NCBI GenBank assembly: GCA_951640165.1
Contig: OX621253.1
Coordinates: forward strand, 30,201,969-30,265,968
Source: Pseudoips prasinana
Lineage: Eukaryota; Arthropoda; Insecta; Lepidoptera; Nolidae
Direction: 5' to 3'
Length of the DNA stretch: 64,000 nucleotides
In this document: positions 34,501-41,572 of the stretch, piece by piece
Position numbering within the stretch: the stretch's first letter is position 1
How the letters are laid out: each line of letters starts with the position of its first letter
The notes under the pieces: generated by a model
What the model was told of the DNA's origin: nothing
Database searches by the model: none
What the model saw: only the letters and a program-made list of their open reading frames with translations
Position numbers and translations under genes: made by a program

Positions 34501-34832
34501 TGGAGTTTGTAAAGTACCCCGCGACGTGGATTCGTTTCCCTAATGGGAGTGTTTTCTTTTAGGATTTCAAATAGTTTTATGTAGGTAATACTTCTAGCCA
34601 AAGTCATACTACATTTAACACCTGCCAATGAAACGGTTAATCTAAGTATAATTATTTTTGTCAATACCTCCAGGTGTGCATGGGAACAAAAAGCGCCTTC
34701 CAACAAGAAGTGATGTCAGTAGGTACAGACGACGCGTCCCGCTCCGCTTCGCTCGTGTCGCTCGGATCGCTCACACACAAGCTGAACATCGTCCCCAGCT
34801 GGGAGGACATGTTCCAACATATGGCAGTTTAG
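16522..34832 (+). CDS. POLR3D: DNA-directed RNA polymerase III subunit RPC4
   Basis: Nine exons, 16522-16682, 17856-17980, 18428-18540, 19848-19983, 21537-21614, 25809-25918, 32513-32626, 34014-34121 and 34674-34832, give 1104 bp (367 aa) in one frame with GT/AG junctions. The N-terminus carries the family signature DLTLGGVKTSKKVFTPN, followed by a charged Lys/Arg-rich stretch and NIIKSSGVFSEG. The centre has acidic and VKVKQE-type segments. The C-terminal RPC4 domain is clear: LADLEEGRIGKLRVHQSGRV, VLGDTMFEVCMG and SLGSLTHKLNIVPSWEDMF. RPC4 pairs with RPC5 in the TFIIF-like subcomplex of nuclear RNA polymerase III, which makes tRNA, 5S rRNA and U6. Introns 5 and 6 (4.2 and 6.6 kb) are swollen by repeats; intron 6 carries a LINE in sense orientation. 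Confidence 0.95.
17112..17365 (+). repeat. tRNA-derived SINE A1, full copy
   Basis: The tRNA-like head has box A (TAGCCTAGTTGGTAGTGCTC) and box B (GGTTCGAATCC). The body has TGTTTCTGAGTCATGGATG, the 3' part CCATAGTACAAGCTTTGCTT, and a (TATTAT)n tail. It lies in POLR3D intron 1, sense. Other copies: 56437-56697 and 60952-62240 (split). Confidence 0.8.
18166..18224. repeat. 24-bp-arm hairpin
   Basis: Perfect inverted repeat (CCAAGCAGATCCTGAGACTT outward) around an 11-base loop, in POLR3D intron 2. Confidence 0.75.
19130..19310 (+). repeat. Short non-autonomous Helitron
   Basis: The start AATAAAGGCGAAAGTTTGTG is followed by a GT microsatellite. The 3' end has ACGCAGGTAAAACCGTGG and GGCACAGCTAGTAAT: a decayed hairpin just before a terminal CTAGT, as in Helitrons. 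It lies in POLR3D intron 3. Confidence 0.65.
20115..20760 (+). repeat. 5S-like SINE split by a TIR element
   Basis: SINE sequence before 20157 (ACATATCATCTCCGTAA) and after 20678 (TAGTGATTCGCTAGG, then GAGTGACCGCCAAAGTAG) is the interrupted 5' part of the 5S-like SINE. Between them, 20158-20677 is a 520-bp element with inverted ends ((A/G)GGCT(G/A)TGTTCCCAGTAGGC type) flanked by TA on both sides. The interior (20200-20520) is GC-richer than its surroundings and has no supported gene. It lies in POLR3D intron 4. Confidence 0.6.
20829..21037. repeat. Palindromic MITE with TA flanks
   Basis: Arms of about 90 bp: CAAAAGTCGATGAACAGAAT on the left and its complement on the right, with outer ends TACAGTCAGC and GCTCACTGTA. 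It probably belongs to a Tc1/mariner-type MITE family. It lies in POLR3D intron 4. Confidence 0.75.
21615..22620. other. POLR3D intron 5, first part, nothing recognised
   Basis: Intronic sequence with no supported gene. A short direct repeat (TAGAATCTGTTATTTTTTA) occurs at about 21778 and 21838. Confidence 0.4.
22625..22745. repeat. Palindromic MITE (CGCGCGAAATTTAC arms)
   Basis: Inverted arms of about 50 bp contain GTAAATTTCGCGCGCTTTTT, and the outer ends contain ACCTAAACCCG and CGGGATTAGGT. It lies in POLR3D intron 5. Confidence 0.7.
23590..24125 (+). repeat. Dispersed LINE/SINE tail repeat, plus copy
   Basis: This copy reads in the element's own sense. A short frame remnant has [20 protein letters not shown] (about 23648-23707), then [14 protein letters not shown], then about 250 bp of AT-rich 3' region, then GTCTACGTGAATAAAAACC and a T/A-rich tail at 24094-24125. 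It gives the clearest evidence that the family is the 3' end of a retroelement. It lies in POLR3D intron 5, sense. Confidence 0.65.
24126..24900. other. Intronic, degraded repeat fragments
   Basis: About 24150-24315 resembles the degraded repeat at 9455-9725 and ends with an RTE-like GGCCTATGTTCAGCAGT. I recognise nothing in the rest. Confidence 0.35.
24905..25268 (+). repeat. MITE P fragment plus first copy of a 200-bp intron repeat
   Basis: 24905-25060 is a partial family P MITE (GCGTTCAAATGGG...GTCCGGAATCGATT). 25065-25265 (AAAAGAAAACGTTGACGC... to GTACTTGATACTGTGAC) is matched in the same orientation by 34145-34350 in intron 8 of the same gene. Confidence 0.6.
25396..25527. repeat. MITE family C, copy 1
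   Basis: Inverted ends ACAGACGC(T/C)AG(T/C)ACATC and GATGTGCTGGAGTCT, with AAGCTGTCAAATTT next to the left end. Other copies: 36614-36752 and 37630-37765. Confidence 0.65.
25955..26745 (+). repeat. Helitron interrupted by unrelated sequence
   Basis: The left end AATATTATAAAGGCGTCAGT followed by GTGAGTGTGTATGTTTGTTA matches the Helitron at 19130. The right end at 26665-26745 (ACACCCTGGATTAACACATA, AACGCGGGTAAACC, AGCTAGTTG) is the same family's 3' end. About 600 bp between them is foreign. It lies at the start of POLR3D intron 6. Confidence 0.5.
27152..27880 (+). CDS. LINE ORF1 protein (coiled coil, L1-ORF1p-like)
   Basis: 242 aa, intact. Residues 1-75 are heptad-rich (MKDIFQKRMTEVEAKIQ; LQLDILQKQIDVLAHTVDHI) and probably trimerise. 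Residues 72-190 look like an RRM/transposase-22 type RNA-binding region (IEIRSRRRILLLHGVAEE, DIQRCQRMGRP, RPILLKLIRQCDRDAIW). The C-terminus is basic and Thr/Ser-rich (TTRSKRTTTSKK). ORF1 proteins coat the LINE RNA and help target-primed reverse transcription. I see no zinc knuckle. Confidence 0.8.
   Translation: MDRIQYTLLEMKDIFQKRMTEVEAKIQKTSTGSTSTELTDEVASLRSFMLLQLDILQKQIDVLAHTVDHIEIRSRRRILLLHGVAEEPKEKTAEVVTKIVCDKLQLSEFKATDIQRCQRMGRPVSGKRPRPILLKLIRQCDRDAIWYSKTKLKGSGITLSEFLVKSRHDVFLAARERHGINRCFTKDGTVYIQGADLTRHRVTTVDEVNSIPVFNQDAAPQPQTATQKPSTTRSKRTTTSKK
27881..28521 (+). other. LINE inter-ORF spacer
   Basis: 641 bp of AT-rich sequence between ORF1 and ORF2 with no frame of note. This is longer than the short or overlapping junctions common in two-ORF LINEs. 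Confidence 0.5.
28522..31451 (+). pseudogene. LINE ORF2: AP endonuclease and reverse transcriptase, one frameshift
   Basis: Frame 1 (28522-30033) holds the apurinic-type endonuclease: VHINAQSIP, the acidic VSESWL, GGGGGVAVYLR, IIMGDFNT, SLLDLIIV and the final SYHDLIYLTY, followed by the linker to the RT. Frame 2 (about 30000-31451) holds the RT: YRPISILPFLSKVLERLIY, DFSNAFNTVDFDIL, GVPQGGVLSPLLFAIFIN and the catalytic LYADDLQIYS, and a thumb region ending FKTLVKNYYLSL. The frames meet at about 30000-30030, where the second frame reads HITHILNHSVTSG upstream of the first frame's stop. This fits loss of a single base. All catalytic residues remain, so the element appears young but disabled, unless it uses a -1 shift. 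Confidence 0.85.
31800..32500 (-). repeat. Dispersed LINE/SINE tail repeat, longest copy
   Basis: Minus-oriented. Tail at 31800-31835, AT-rich region to about 32055, then the frame remnant [20 protein letters not shown] and [15 protein letters not shown] (minus, 32074-32286), then further conserved sequence including GCAAACACAATATCTGCTCG to about 32400. The 49600-50090 copy is collinear over the same extent, so the unit is at least 600 bp. Confidence 0.65.
32640..33560 (-). pseudogene. Mariner transposase remnant (N-terminal part), split by a hAT element
   Basis: The minus strand shows a mariner N-terminal region in two pieces. The piece 33405-33545 reads ENVRAIIFYNFRRGLTRLQC. The piece 32640-32886 reads SDKYREGRPKSTFPEDN and VTYREIQGSLSISWTTIQN. 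Only the DNA-binding half survives, without catalytic motifs. The two pieces are separated by 32895-33396. It lies in POLR3D intron 7. Confidence 0.75.
32895..33396. mobile_element. Non-autonomous hAT-type element (502 bp)
   Basis: The ends are TAGTGTTGAAAATGACT and, on the other strand, TAGAGATGTAAAATGACT, fitting the hAT end pattern TAGNGNTG. The flanks are identical 8-mers GTCCGCAG (32887-32894 and 33397-33404), the hAT target-duplication length, within the mariner remnant. No coding capacity. The interior repeats TGACT-rich motifs. Confidence 0.85.
33590..33836. repeat. Long-palindrome MITE, family P, copy 2
   Basis: Same ends and centre as 2509-2731: CGAACATCGATTTCTTAAAT arms and the centre GGACCATTTAAGACGTCACA. 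It lies in POLR3D intron 7. Confidence 0.7.
34145..34565 (+). repeat. Second copy of 200-bp intron repeat, then SINE B fragment
   Basis: 34145-34350 repeats 25065-25265 in the same orientation (AAAAGAAAACGTTGACGCAG to ATACTTGATACTGTGAC). 34445-34565 is a SINE B fragment in plus sense (TAGTAGTGG... AAGTACCCCGCGACG...TTAGG). Both lie in POLR3D intron 8. Confidence 0.55.
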
Positions 34833-34949
34833 TTTTAAGTTATACAATAGAAATATATGAGTAATTTATATCATATACGGTTTTTTATTACCTTCACCAT
34901 ATTAGGTTGTAAAGTCTTAATTAGAACAGTCTTTTGAAAAAAAAGTGTT

Positions 34950-35225
34950 ATTTATATGGCACCTGTTATCTTCAATAAGCTGCCAAACAGCATTAAAGAT
35001 CTCCCATTGGAAAGGTTAAAAAAACACCTCTCAGCACTGCTAGCTATTATACCTTGCAAGAATTCCTAGATGATAAGCAAATTTAAATTAATGCATCCAT
35101 GTATTTTTAGTTTAAAAATGAATTTGCATGCTTTATTAAGGCAGAATGTACAAGGATTCTTCAAAATGTATTTTAACAACTAATGTTTGTACCTACATTC
35201 AAAGCAAATAAAGATAAGTAAATTA
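34950..35225 (+). repeat. LINE reverse-transcriptase C-terminal remnant
   Basis: The frame reads APVIFNKLPNSIKDLPLERL and KKHLSALLAI. The FN-LP-IK motif is typical of the end of CR1/Jockey-type RT frames, and a 3' UTR-like stretch with CAAATAAAG follows. It lies directly downstream of POLR3D. Confidence 0.65.
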
Positions 35226-35519
35226 TATATGAACATTGTTAACAGGTATTAACGCGACTAACCTTATTGTTATTTTCCCGACGTTTCGACCAAGTTGCAT
35301 TGATCGTGGTCACGGGATGGATGATGATATATAATTATGATACGCGAAAGTTTAAAAGTGTATATAGGCAGTAAAGTTGACTATAACAGAGCAAGTGTAT
35401 CCACAGATAGGGAGTTAACTGCATTGACAGAAATTGCTTGGACGGTGGAAGAAATGACAGTAAAATTCTTATAAAAACATGAAAATATATACAAGAGGGA
35501 GGAGGTGGTAACTTAAAGT

Positions 35520-35771
35520 CCGGTGCAGACTGACGGCACGGCATGTTTTGGCAGCTCGAAGAACGCTTTGGTATGACGCGGAGTACGCACAAGCGCCTCA
35601 AATCGCTACTCGCCTATGCAGCGGGCCACCGGTTGTTTGTCCCAGGCAGCACGACCTTCAATACCGTAGAGGTCGAAGACGGGGCGTTGCTACGAGCGCG
35701 GGCGCAGCGCGCGGCGGCATTCCCTCGCGAGCTCCCGCGCCGCGCACTGGCCTATAACTTCCTACCATAAT
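35520..35771 (+). other. GC-rich open stretch of unknown origin
   Basis: About 250 bp much richer in G+C than the surroundings, open in two overlapping plus frames. One frame has the 75-codon product MFWQLEERFGMTRST...LPRRALAYNFLP. I do not recognise it, and it has no clear splice context. It may be a fragment of a repeat or a captured gene piece. Confidence 0.25.
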
Positions 35772-36114
35772 TTTATAGTATTATTTCTTTGTTATTTACG
35801 TTCTTTGTTAATATAATCAGTCATTTCCATCCCTTCACTTTCACTTCACCTATACACTCACGCTCGCATACCTCTCGCTTTGTGAAGTGGGGTTCGATGC
35901 CCGGGCCGCGCTTCGCAATACCTACGCGCTTGCTATCTCGCCGCTTGCGCTTAGGAGTAAGTAGATACGATAGGTAAGCTACGTACTACCGAAGGTAACG
36001 ACCGCCGTCACAACAGCGGTCCTACAACGCGTTATTCGAAACAGTCACCGCCGCACCAGGTTTAAACCTTATATACCTATACCTTATAACAGTGACCTGT
36101 GACTTGCGGGCATA

Positions 36115-36188
36115 TGCAGGACGCCACGGCACGACGTGGCATGCCGCGGTGTCCTGCAGCATGCCACGAGGTGCCGTGGCGTCCTGCA
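36115..36188. repeat. GC-rich 30-bp-arm hairpin
   Basis: The left arm 36115-36144 (TGCAGGACGCCACGGCAC...) and right arm 36159-36188 are inverted copies with one mismatch around a 14-base loop. The loop itself contains GTGTCCTGCA, a partial extra copy of the arm end. Confidence 0.8.
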
Positions 36189-36299
36189 GTATGCGACCAC
36201 GTGCCGCGGTATAATTGTATTGAAATAAAGTAATTTGAATTCTAAGTTCAATGAAATAAGGACAAAAATAAAATCCGCCGTGCGACGACGTCAATCTGC

Positions 36300-36592
36300 G
36301 CCGGGCCTTAGTGTGTGCGCAAACACAGGAGCACTTTCTATTCCATCACTCTCATGATACGATGGGACGCCAAGCGACACGACCGGAAAGAGGTCGGGTA
36401 CAGGACCGACGGCTTTGCGTGCGCTCCGAGGCACGGGGGTATAATACCGCCAACTCCCAAACTTCGGGGTGATGCTGAGAATTTTTTCTTTTGACAGAAA
36501 AGTACTAAAATCACTTTTTGGCCCGACCCGGGATTTGAACCCAGGACCTTGTTTTCTGCGGGTGAACACGCTACCGCTAGACCAACGATGCA
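36300..36592 (-). repeat. tRNA-derived SINE (TGGTCTAGCG head), copy 2
   Basis: Minus-sense head at about 36515-36592 with TTGGTCTAGCGGTAGCGTG and GGTTCAAATCCCGGGTCGGG. The body is shared with 2940-3230. Confidence 0.75.
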
Positions 36593-36613
36593 GTCATTAA
36601 ATCCCTATATACA

Positions 36614-36752
36614 GACGCCAGCACATCAAGCTACTCCAATCTGTCACATTTCCCGAATTGAAAGTAAACCTTATGCTTTTGTGATTAAGTTGAAAATCTA
36701 TAAAAGAAATTTGACAGATTGGGGTAGCTGGATGTGCTGGCGTCTGTATTAG
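36614..36752. repeat. MITE family C, copy 2
   Basis: Inverted ends ACAGACGCCAGCACATCAAG and GATGTGCTGGCGTCTGT, with CAATCTGTCA.ATTT next to them. It lies between POLR3D and MRPS26. Confidence 0.75.
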
Positions 36753-36887
36753 GAAAGCATTCTTTCAACTGGCTGAAGATATAAAGTGCATGTGGGAGAA
36801 CTCATGTAAGGTAAACTTAAACAATTTATTTAGACAATATTTATTGTTACAATACCTAAATTATTTACAAAATAAACACTACAAGAA

Positions 36888-39800
36888 TTAAGCTGCAGTA
36901 TTAGAAACTTTCTCTTCCTTTGGTTTGCTGATCTGGATGTCTCTACCAGGGTAGCGGTTGCCTTTCAAGTCAATCGCAAAGTTGTGGTCAGTAATATTTG
37001 CGAGGGCATGGTCAATAGCAGCATCCAGGGTCTCTGGGGTTATAAATGTGGAGCTCAGTTCCTGAAATGGAGAGTTATGGGTTAATTAAACAATCATTTA
37101 TAATAACTAGCTGTGCCCTGCAGTTTTCCCTGTGTTACATTTTATAAATTATCACAGCTCCTCCCTTGTAGGTGATAGTGTGTTAATATCTAGCCTATAT
37201 GTTGACTTGTCGTCTTAGTAATATTCATGCAAAATTTTAAGTAAATCCAGTAAATGTGAATGCAGTACTTTTTGAGTTTAGCCCAGACAAACAGACAAAA
37301 ATTCTAAAAACTATATTTTTGGCTTCAATGATGGTAGATTGTGATCTACCATCAATATTGAAGCCAAAAATATAGTTTTTAGAATTTTTGTCTGTTTGTC
37401 TGGGCTAAACTTAGTACCCCAAGTATCCTTTTTTAGGAATATTCAATGTACAGTTTTGACTTTCCTACGATTTTATTATATGTATAGATAATTAATTATG
37501 ATTAACTTAACTATGCTGGTCTGCAGTGTTATGACCTAATATAACCACTCTTTTTAACCCTTGGGGGTCATAGAAGACGTCCCAAAGGAATATGTGTACC
37601 AGAGAATGGGCAGCAGTGTCTCTCTTCGACAGACGCCAGCACATCAAGCTATCCCAATCTGTCAAATTTCCCCAATTGAAAGTGAACCTTATGCTTATGT
37701 GATAAAATTGAAAATCTATTAAATTTGACAGATTGGGGTAGCTGGATGTGTTGGCGTCTGTAATATGAACATTAAACCTGCCAAGGGTGGCTATTATAGC
37801 ATATCCCCCAACTATTCGAGGAGACCAGTCCAGCAATGGGTGTAATATGGCTGAATATGATGACTCTATGTTCAGTAGGCAAGTTCCATATTATAATCTT
37901 GAATAAAACCATTCTTTTTGGTCAACACTGGAATAATGTCAGCTTCATGGTCCTTATAAAAATATCTGTTAAAGTTACGTAATAATAATATCCTGGGACA
38001 TTATTCACACACAGCCATCTGATCCCAAACTAAGCAGCACTTGTACTATGGAAACAAGATAACTGATATACTAAATATACACACATCAACACAATCTAGG
38101 GATATTGAACATTTCATTGATTATCTAGAAAACTATAAACTTTTTGTTATGACTGTAAATGGAAGAATTAAAGATAATTTCATGGCCGATATTTAAACAT
38201 TAACAACACGATGCGATTTTGTTTTTCTAATTAATAAAAGTCTTAAATTAATTAAGCCATAGAAAATTACTGAGTGAACAAAAACATTTTATTCTTATAA
38301 AATTATTCAATCGAATTAAATGAAGAAAAATCTTACCAAATCTGATAATCAGTAATCGGTATTTCCTCCTCTAACATTAATCACACAGCGGCAACGATTT
38401 TCCATACTTAAAATTAAGGTGTCAATGTCTTGCTGGGGTATGCAGTCCCAAGTTCTTTTTAAATGTTCGAAAAGTTGTTCTTCTGTTGTCAAGTTGGGCG
38501 GAAAATCCCTCAATGCTCTTCGCTGTAACATGTCCCAGGCGTGTTCAATTGGGTTTAAGTCTGGCGACTGTGGAGGCCAATCTAATACCTGAACATCGTG
38601 TTCTCGAAGGGCGGCCCTCACCAGCCGCGCTGTATGGGAAGGTGCATTGTCATGCATGAGCTGAAATTCTTGCCCCGTTAGGGCCCTGAGCGGGACAATG
38701 ACACGTTCTACTACCTCCTCACGGTATCTATGGGCAGTCATGCTGCCCTGAATCCAAATGAGTTGGGTTCGTCCGCCGATTCGTATTCCTGCCCACACCA
38801 TAATTGTCCCGCCTTGGTAAGAGTGGACCTCCTGTGGATGTCGGAGACGGCTGACCCTGCCTGGAGTTCTCCAAACGCGTGTTCGTCTCGAATCTGGATG
38901 AAATCCATAGCGGGACTCATCAGTGAACAGCACCAATGACCATTGTTGATCACTCCATGTCAAATGTTCTTGAGCCCATAAAAGTCGCCTACCGCGATTG
39001 CCACGTCGCAGCGCTGGGACTCGTAGCGGTCTGCGAGCATGAAGACCAACTTCATGCAGCCTCCTTCGCACGGTTTGGTCGCTCACCAGCAGCTGCTGAC
39101 CCTCCTGGAGCCTTTGCACTAGTTGCATCGCTGTGATATTGGGTAGTCTTCTGGCGGTCATTTGGAGAAATCGATCCTGTCTCTGAGTGGTAACACGATA
39201 TCTACCTGTGTGCCGTTCTGCCACATCTCCAGTAGCGCGATAACGTGACCACAGCCTGGATACCACATTTTGGCTTGTGCCCAGAGACTCAGCAACGACG
39301 CGTTGAATAGCACCGTTTTGTAACATGCCAACTGCCCGTAACATTTCATCTCGACTCAAATGATGGCGTGGCATGACGCTAAAAAGCTTACACAACCAAT
39401 TGAGAAAAGAAAATAAAACAATTTATCAGGTTTTCTTCAATTAACACGCAAAAAAAATTTTAATGCAACTTCTTGAAATTAGATACAACTCAAGATTGCT
39501 CTGTGCTTTGCGTGTTTTCATTTGTTTCTCATTTTAATTTTTAAATTTTGAATAAAGAATAGACAAGGTTTAAATCTGTAAATAAACTTTTTAAGGAAAC
39601 TAAATAGGTTTTAAACAATAAAGCCATGTTTGATTTCAAAATAACGTATCCCTAGACTTTGTTGATGTGTGTATATACTACTTTTCCATTGTAAATACAT
39701 ACTTATATAGATAATTACACCTAGACTCAGGACAAACAGACATGTTCATGCACACAAATGTCTGTCCCGGGTATGAATCGATTCCACGACCTCCGGCGTG

Positions 39801-41142
39801 AAAAGCAAGCATATGCCAACCACACCAAAAGGCCCATATCTTGTATGGTTAACTATTTTTATTATAAAAATTGTAAGAATTAATTATTTTAAATGCTTCC
39901 TTTGTTATAACAAGAATACAGTAAGTTAAATAATATTTTATTAATGAATATTTACTGACATTTTACTATTGTGTGTTTACCCTCTTACTAACTTCTTGAC
40001 GTAATCTAAATAATATATAATTGTAATTCACTAGTGGACATAAAATAATCTAATGGAATAAAGCTTAATAAGCTGTTAAATATTTGTATACCAGTATATC
40101 TGGTTAGACATGTGAACCCTATTTAAATTCTAAGACCTGTGTAATTACCTTATAATAATCTTACTTATCTAACAATTTTTGTGCACTAACCGGTCTCTGC
40201 ACTGCCCTAAGGTTGACTGGTTGACATTAGGTCTGCATAATAATATGTATAATATTTTTGTGGAAAAGTTTAAAATAAATAACTAAAACATCAGTAGCTA
40301 GCCCCTAGGATCTTATGGGAAGATATTTCATAATCGCCATGCCTAGCAGATGAGTTGGTCTATACAGTGTGAAGGTTGCCCGTTTTCATGGTAAATATTC
40401 TCTTACGATGACTTCTATCCTCCCCAGGGTATGAGACAGGGTGGTTCTATTCATTTCCATCACCATACAGCTTTATTACAATTATATATATTACAAAATA
40501 AGTTATTTATTATAAAAAAGTTATATGGAAATGAACCAAATGCTTTTTAAGGTTTAAAAATAGCCAAGAGTAGTTTTTGCCTATTGCTGCCTCATCATAC
40601 ACTACCATCAAATGCATGGTAAGGCAGATACAGAGAAACACAATCATCCAAATAAATCATTGTGAATCAATTACCTTCTGTAGTCGAATCTCTTCGGAGG
40701 CCTTAGCAATTCTCTTTTTAACTTCCTCGTCTACTGCTTCTATTCTCTTAATGGCATAGTCTTCCAGTGCTGCCACCTCTTGCTTCCTCCTCTCCTCACG
40801 TTCCACAGCCACCTGAGCGTTCCACTTCTCATTCAACTCCACACAACGTTCCCAATCTTCAGCTTCCAACCGTTGCGACATCTCCGAACTGGCACTCTGC
40901 CTAGTTGACTTTTCTTTAATCATTTCCTCATGGTAAAACCTCCTTATAGCACGCATTTGCGTCTTATACATATTGTGAATACGCAGAAGTTCTACTCGCT
41001 CCTCTTCGGAGACATCTGGACGTTTCGGGATACGATAAAGTTTGCTCTTTGCAACGGGCACCCATCGAGGTTTTCTATGGGCCTCTGCACATTGTATTAC
41101 AACAGGCCAGGCTCGCTTTAGTAACGAGTTTTGGGATATCAT
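36888..41142 (-). CDS. MRPS26: Mitochondrial small ribosomal subunit protein mS26
   Basis: Two minus-strand exons, 40675-41142 (ATG) and 36888-37061 (TAA), join in phase 0 to give 213 aa, close to the family's usual length. Family features: RKPRWVPVAKSKLYRIPKRP near residues 23-42; then LLRIHNMYKTQMRAIRRFYH; then a long charged helix rich in Glu/Arg/Lys (about residues 80-156); and DHALANITDHNFAIDLKGNR near the C-terminus. mS26 is a metazoan-specific protein of the mitochondrial 28S subunit, so a matrix location is expected. The 3.6-kb intron holds a Helitron fold-back, a MITE and a SINE split by an intact Tc1 transposon. The gene is head to head with CABIN1. Confidence 0.9.
37105..37490. repeat. 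Helitron fold-back
   Basis: 37107-37280 is the reverse of a Helitron 3' half (starts ACTAGCTGTGCCCTGC). 37276-37340 and 37345-37410 are inverted copies of about 65 bp (GTTTAGCCCAGACAAACAGA outward) meeting at GATGGTAGAT/ATCTACCATC. The rest (TAGTACCCCAAGTATCC, TTTGACTTTCCTACGATTTT) is the family's 5' end reversed. It lies in the MRPS26 intron. Confidence 0.65.
37630..37765. repeat. MITE family C, copy 3
   Basis: Ends AGACGCCAGCACATCAAGCT and GTAGCTGGATGTGTTGGCGT, in the MRPS26 intron. Confidence 0.75.
38080..39671 (-). mobile_element. Complete Tc1-type transposon (1592 bp)
   Basis: Inverted ends 38080-38104 and 39647-39671 (CACACATCAACA...TCTAGGGATA, 2 mismatches in 25) flanked by TA, inserted into a SINE A2 inside the MRPS26 intron and in the same orientation as the host gene. 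It contains one intact transposase gene. Confidence 0.93.
38349..39395 (-). CDS. Tc1-family transposase, intact, DD34E
   Basis: A 348-codon uninterrupted frame; the likelier start is the next ATG near 39374 (MPRHHLSRDEMLRAVGML), giving 341 aa. Paired helix-turn-helix domains occupy about the first 120 residues (ESLGTSQNVVSRLWSRY; SDQTVRRRLHEVGL). Catalytic motifs are complete: FTDESRYGF, then LMHDNAPSHTAR, then SPDLNPIEHAWD, with 34 residues between the second Asp and the Glu. A Tc1 GGTIMVWAGI motif is present. It catalyses cut-and-paste transposition at TA. An intact frame with well-matched ends suggests a recent arrival. Confidence 0.95.
   Translation of the reverse strand: MCKLFSVMPRHHLSRDEMLRAVGMLQNGAIQRVVAESLGTSQNVVSRLWSRYRATGDVAERHTGRYRVTTQRQDRFLQMTARRLPNITAMQLVQRLQEGQQLLVSDQTVRRRLHEVGLHARRPLRVPALRRGNRGRRLLWAQEHLTWSDQQWSLVLFTDESRYGFHPDSRRTRVWRTPGRVSRLRHPQEVHSYQGGTIMVWAGIRIGGRTQLIWIQGSMTAHRYREEVVERVIVPLRALTGQEFQLMHDNAPSHTARLVRAALREHDVQVLDWPPQSPDLNPIEHAWDMLQRRALRDFPPNLTTEEQLFEHLKRTWDCIPQQDIDTLILSMENRCRCVINVRGGNTDY
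39841..40674. other. MRPS26 intron, 5' part, nothing recognised
   Basis: AT-rich intronic sequence without a recognisable repeat boundary or gene. Confidence 0.4.
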
Positions 41143-41572
41143 TGTTTTCTTATTAAACTACGGTTATTTTGCCAATAAAATTTTAATAATAAATCTCTGA
41201 GCTGCTTACACAGACGACATAACCTGAAAATATAATTGACTGAAATCAACTGACAGATGAGATTTTTTTAATTTCTTAGATCATCTGAGGCATACCTGGG
41301 ATCGATAAATGATATATTTCAATGTAGTCAATGCTAAGAAATATTGAAATCCAATTAGGTCGTCCATAAAATTATAATATATTTTTTTTATTTTAGTCAG
41401 TCAGAAGTTAAATGATATTTCAGAAAAGGACACCTCTATTGTCGTACTCAAACAAATGTCAAACAAAAATACAAATCTAAATGTCAGATTTCCAAACATT
41501 GAACGAGCCGGACGTTTGCGGTATAATAAATTACAATAAAGTGAATGAATACTGTCATAAAAAACTGCAAAG
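41143..41572. promoter_or_regulatory. Shared upstream region, MRPS26 / CABIN1
   Basis: 430 bp between divergent start codons, the shortest such region in the window and free of recognised repeats. No clear TATA box near either start. The promoter role is inferred from the arrangement. Confidence 0.5.

Larger units (their letters stand above)
37978..39840 (-). repeat. SINE A2 copy split by a Tc1 transposon
   Basis: Minus-oriented SINE A2: the 3' part lies at 37978-38079 (TATCCTGGGACATTATTCAC, ACTAAGCAGCACTTGTACTA). The middle and tRNA-like head lie at 39672-39840 (AATACATACTTATATAGATA, CACGACCTCCGGCGTGAAAA). Comparison with 59585-59850 shows that the two parts join at a TA. Confidence 0.85.

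Noticed and set aside
35275..35325. Coding exon at the CCCGACGTTTCGACC tract
   Set aside because: I know this tract as a common lepidopteran repeat end and no splice-consistent frame surrounds it.
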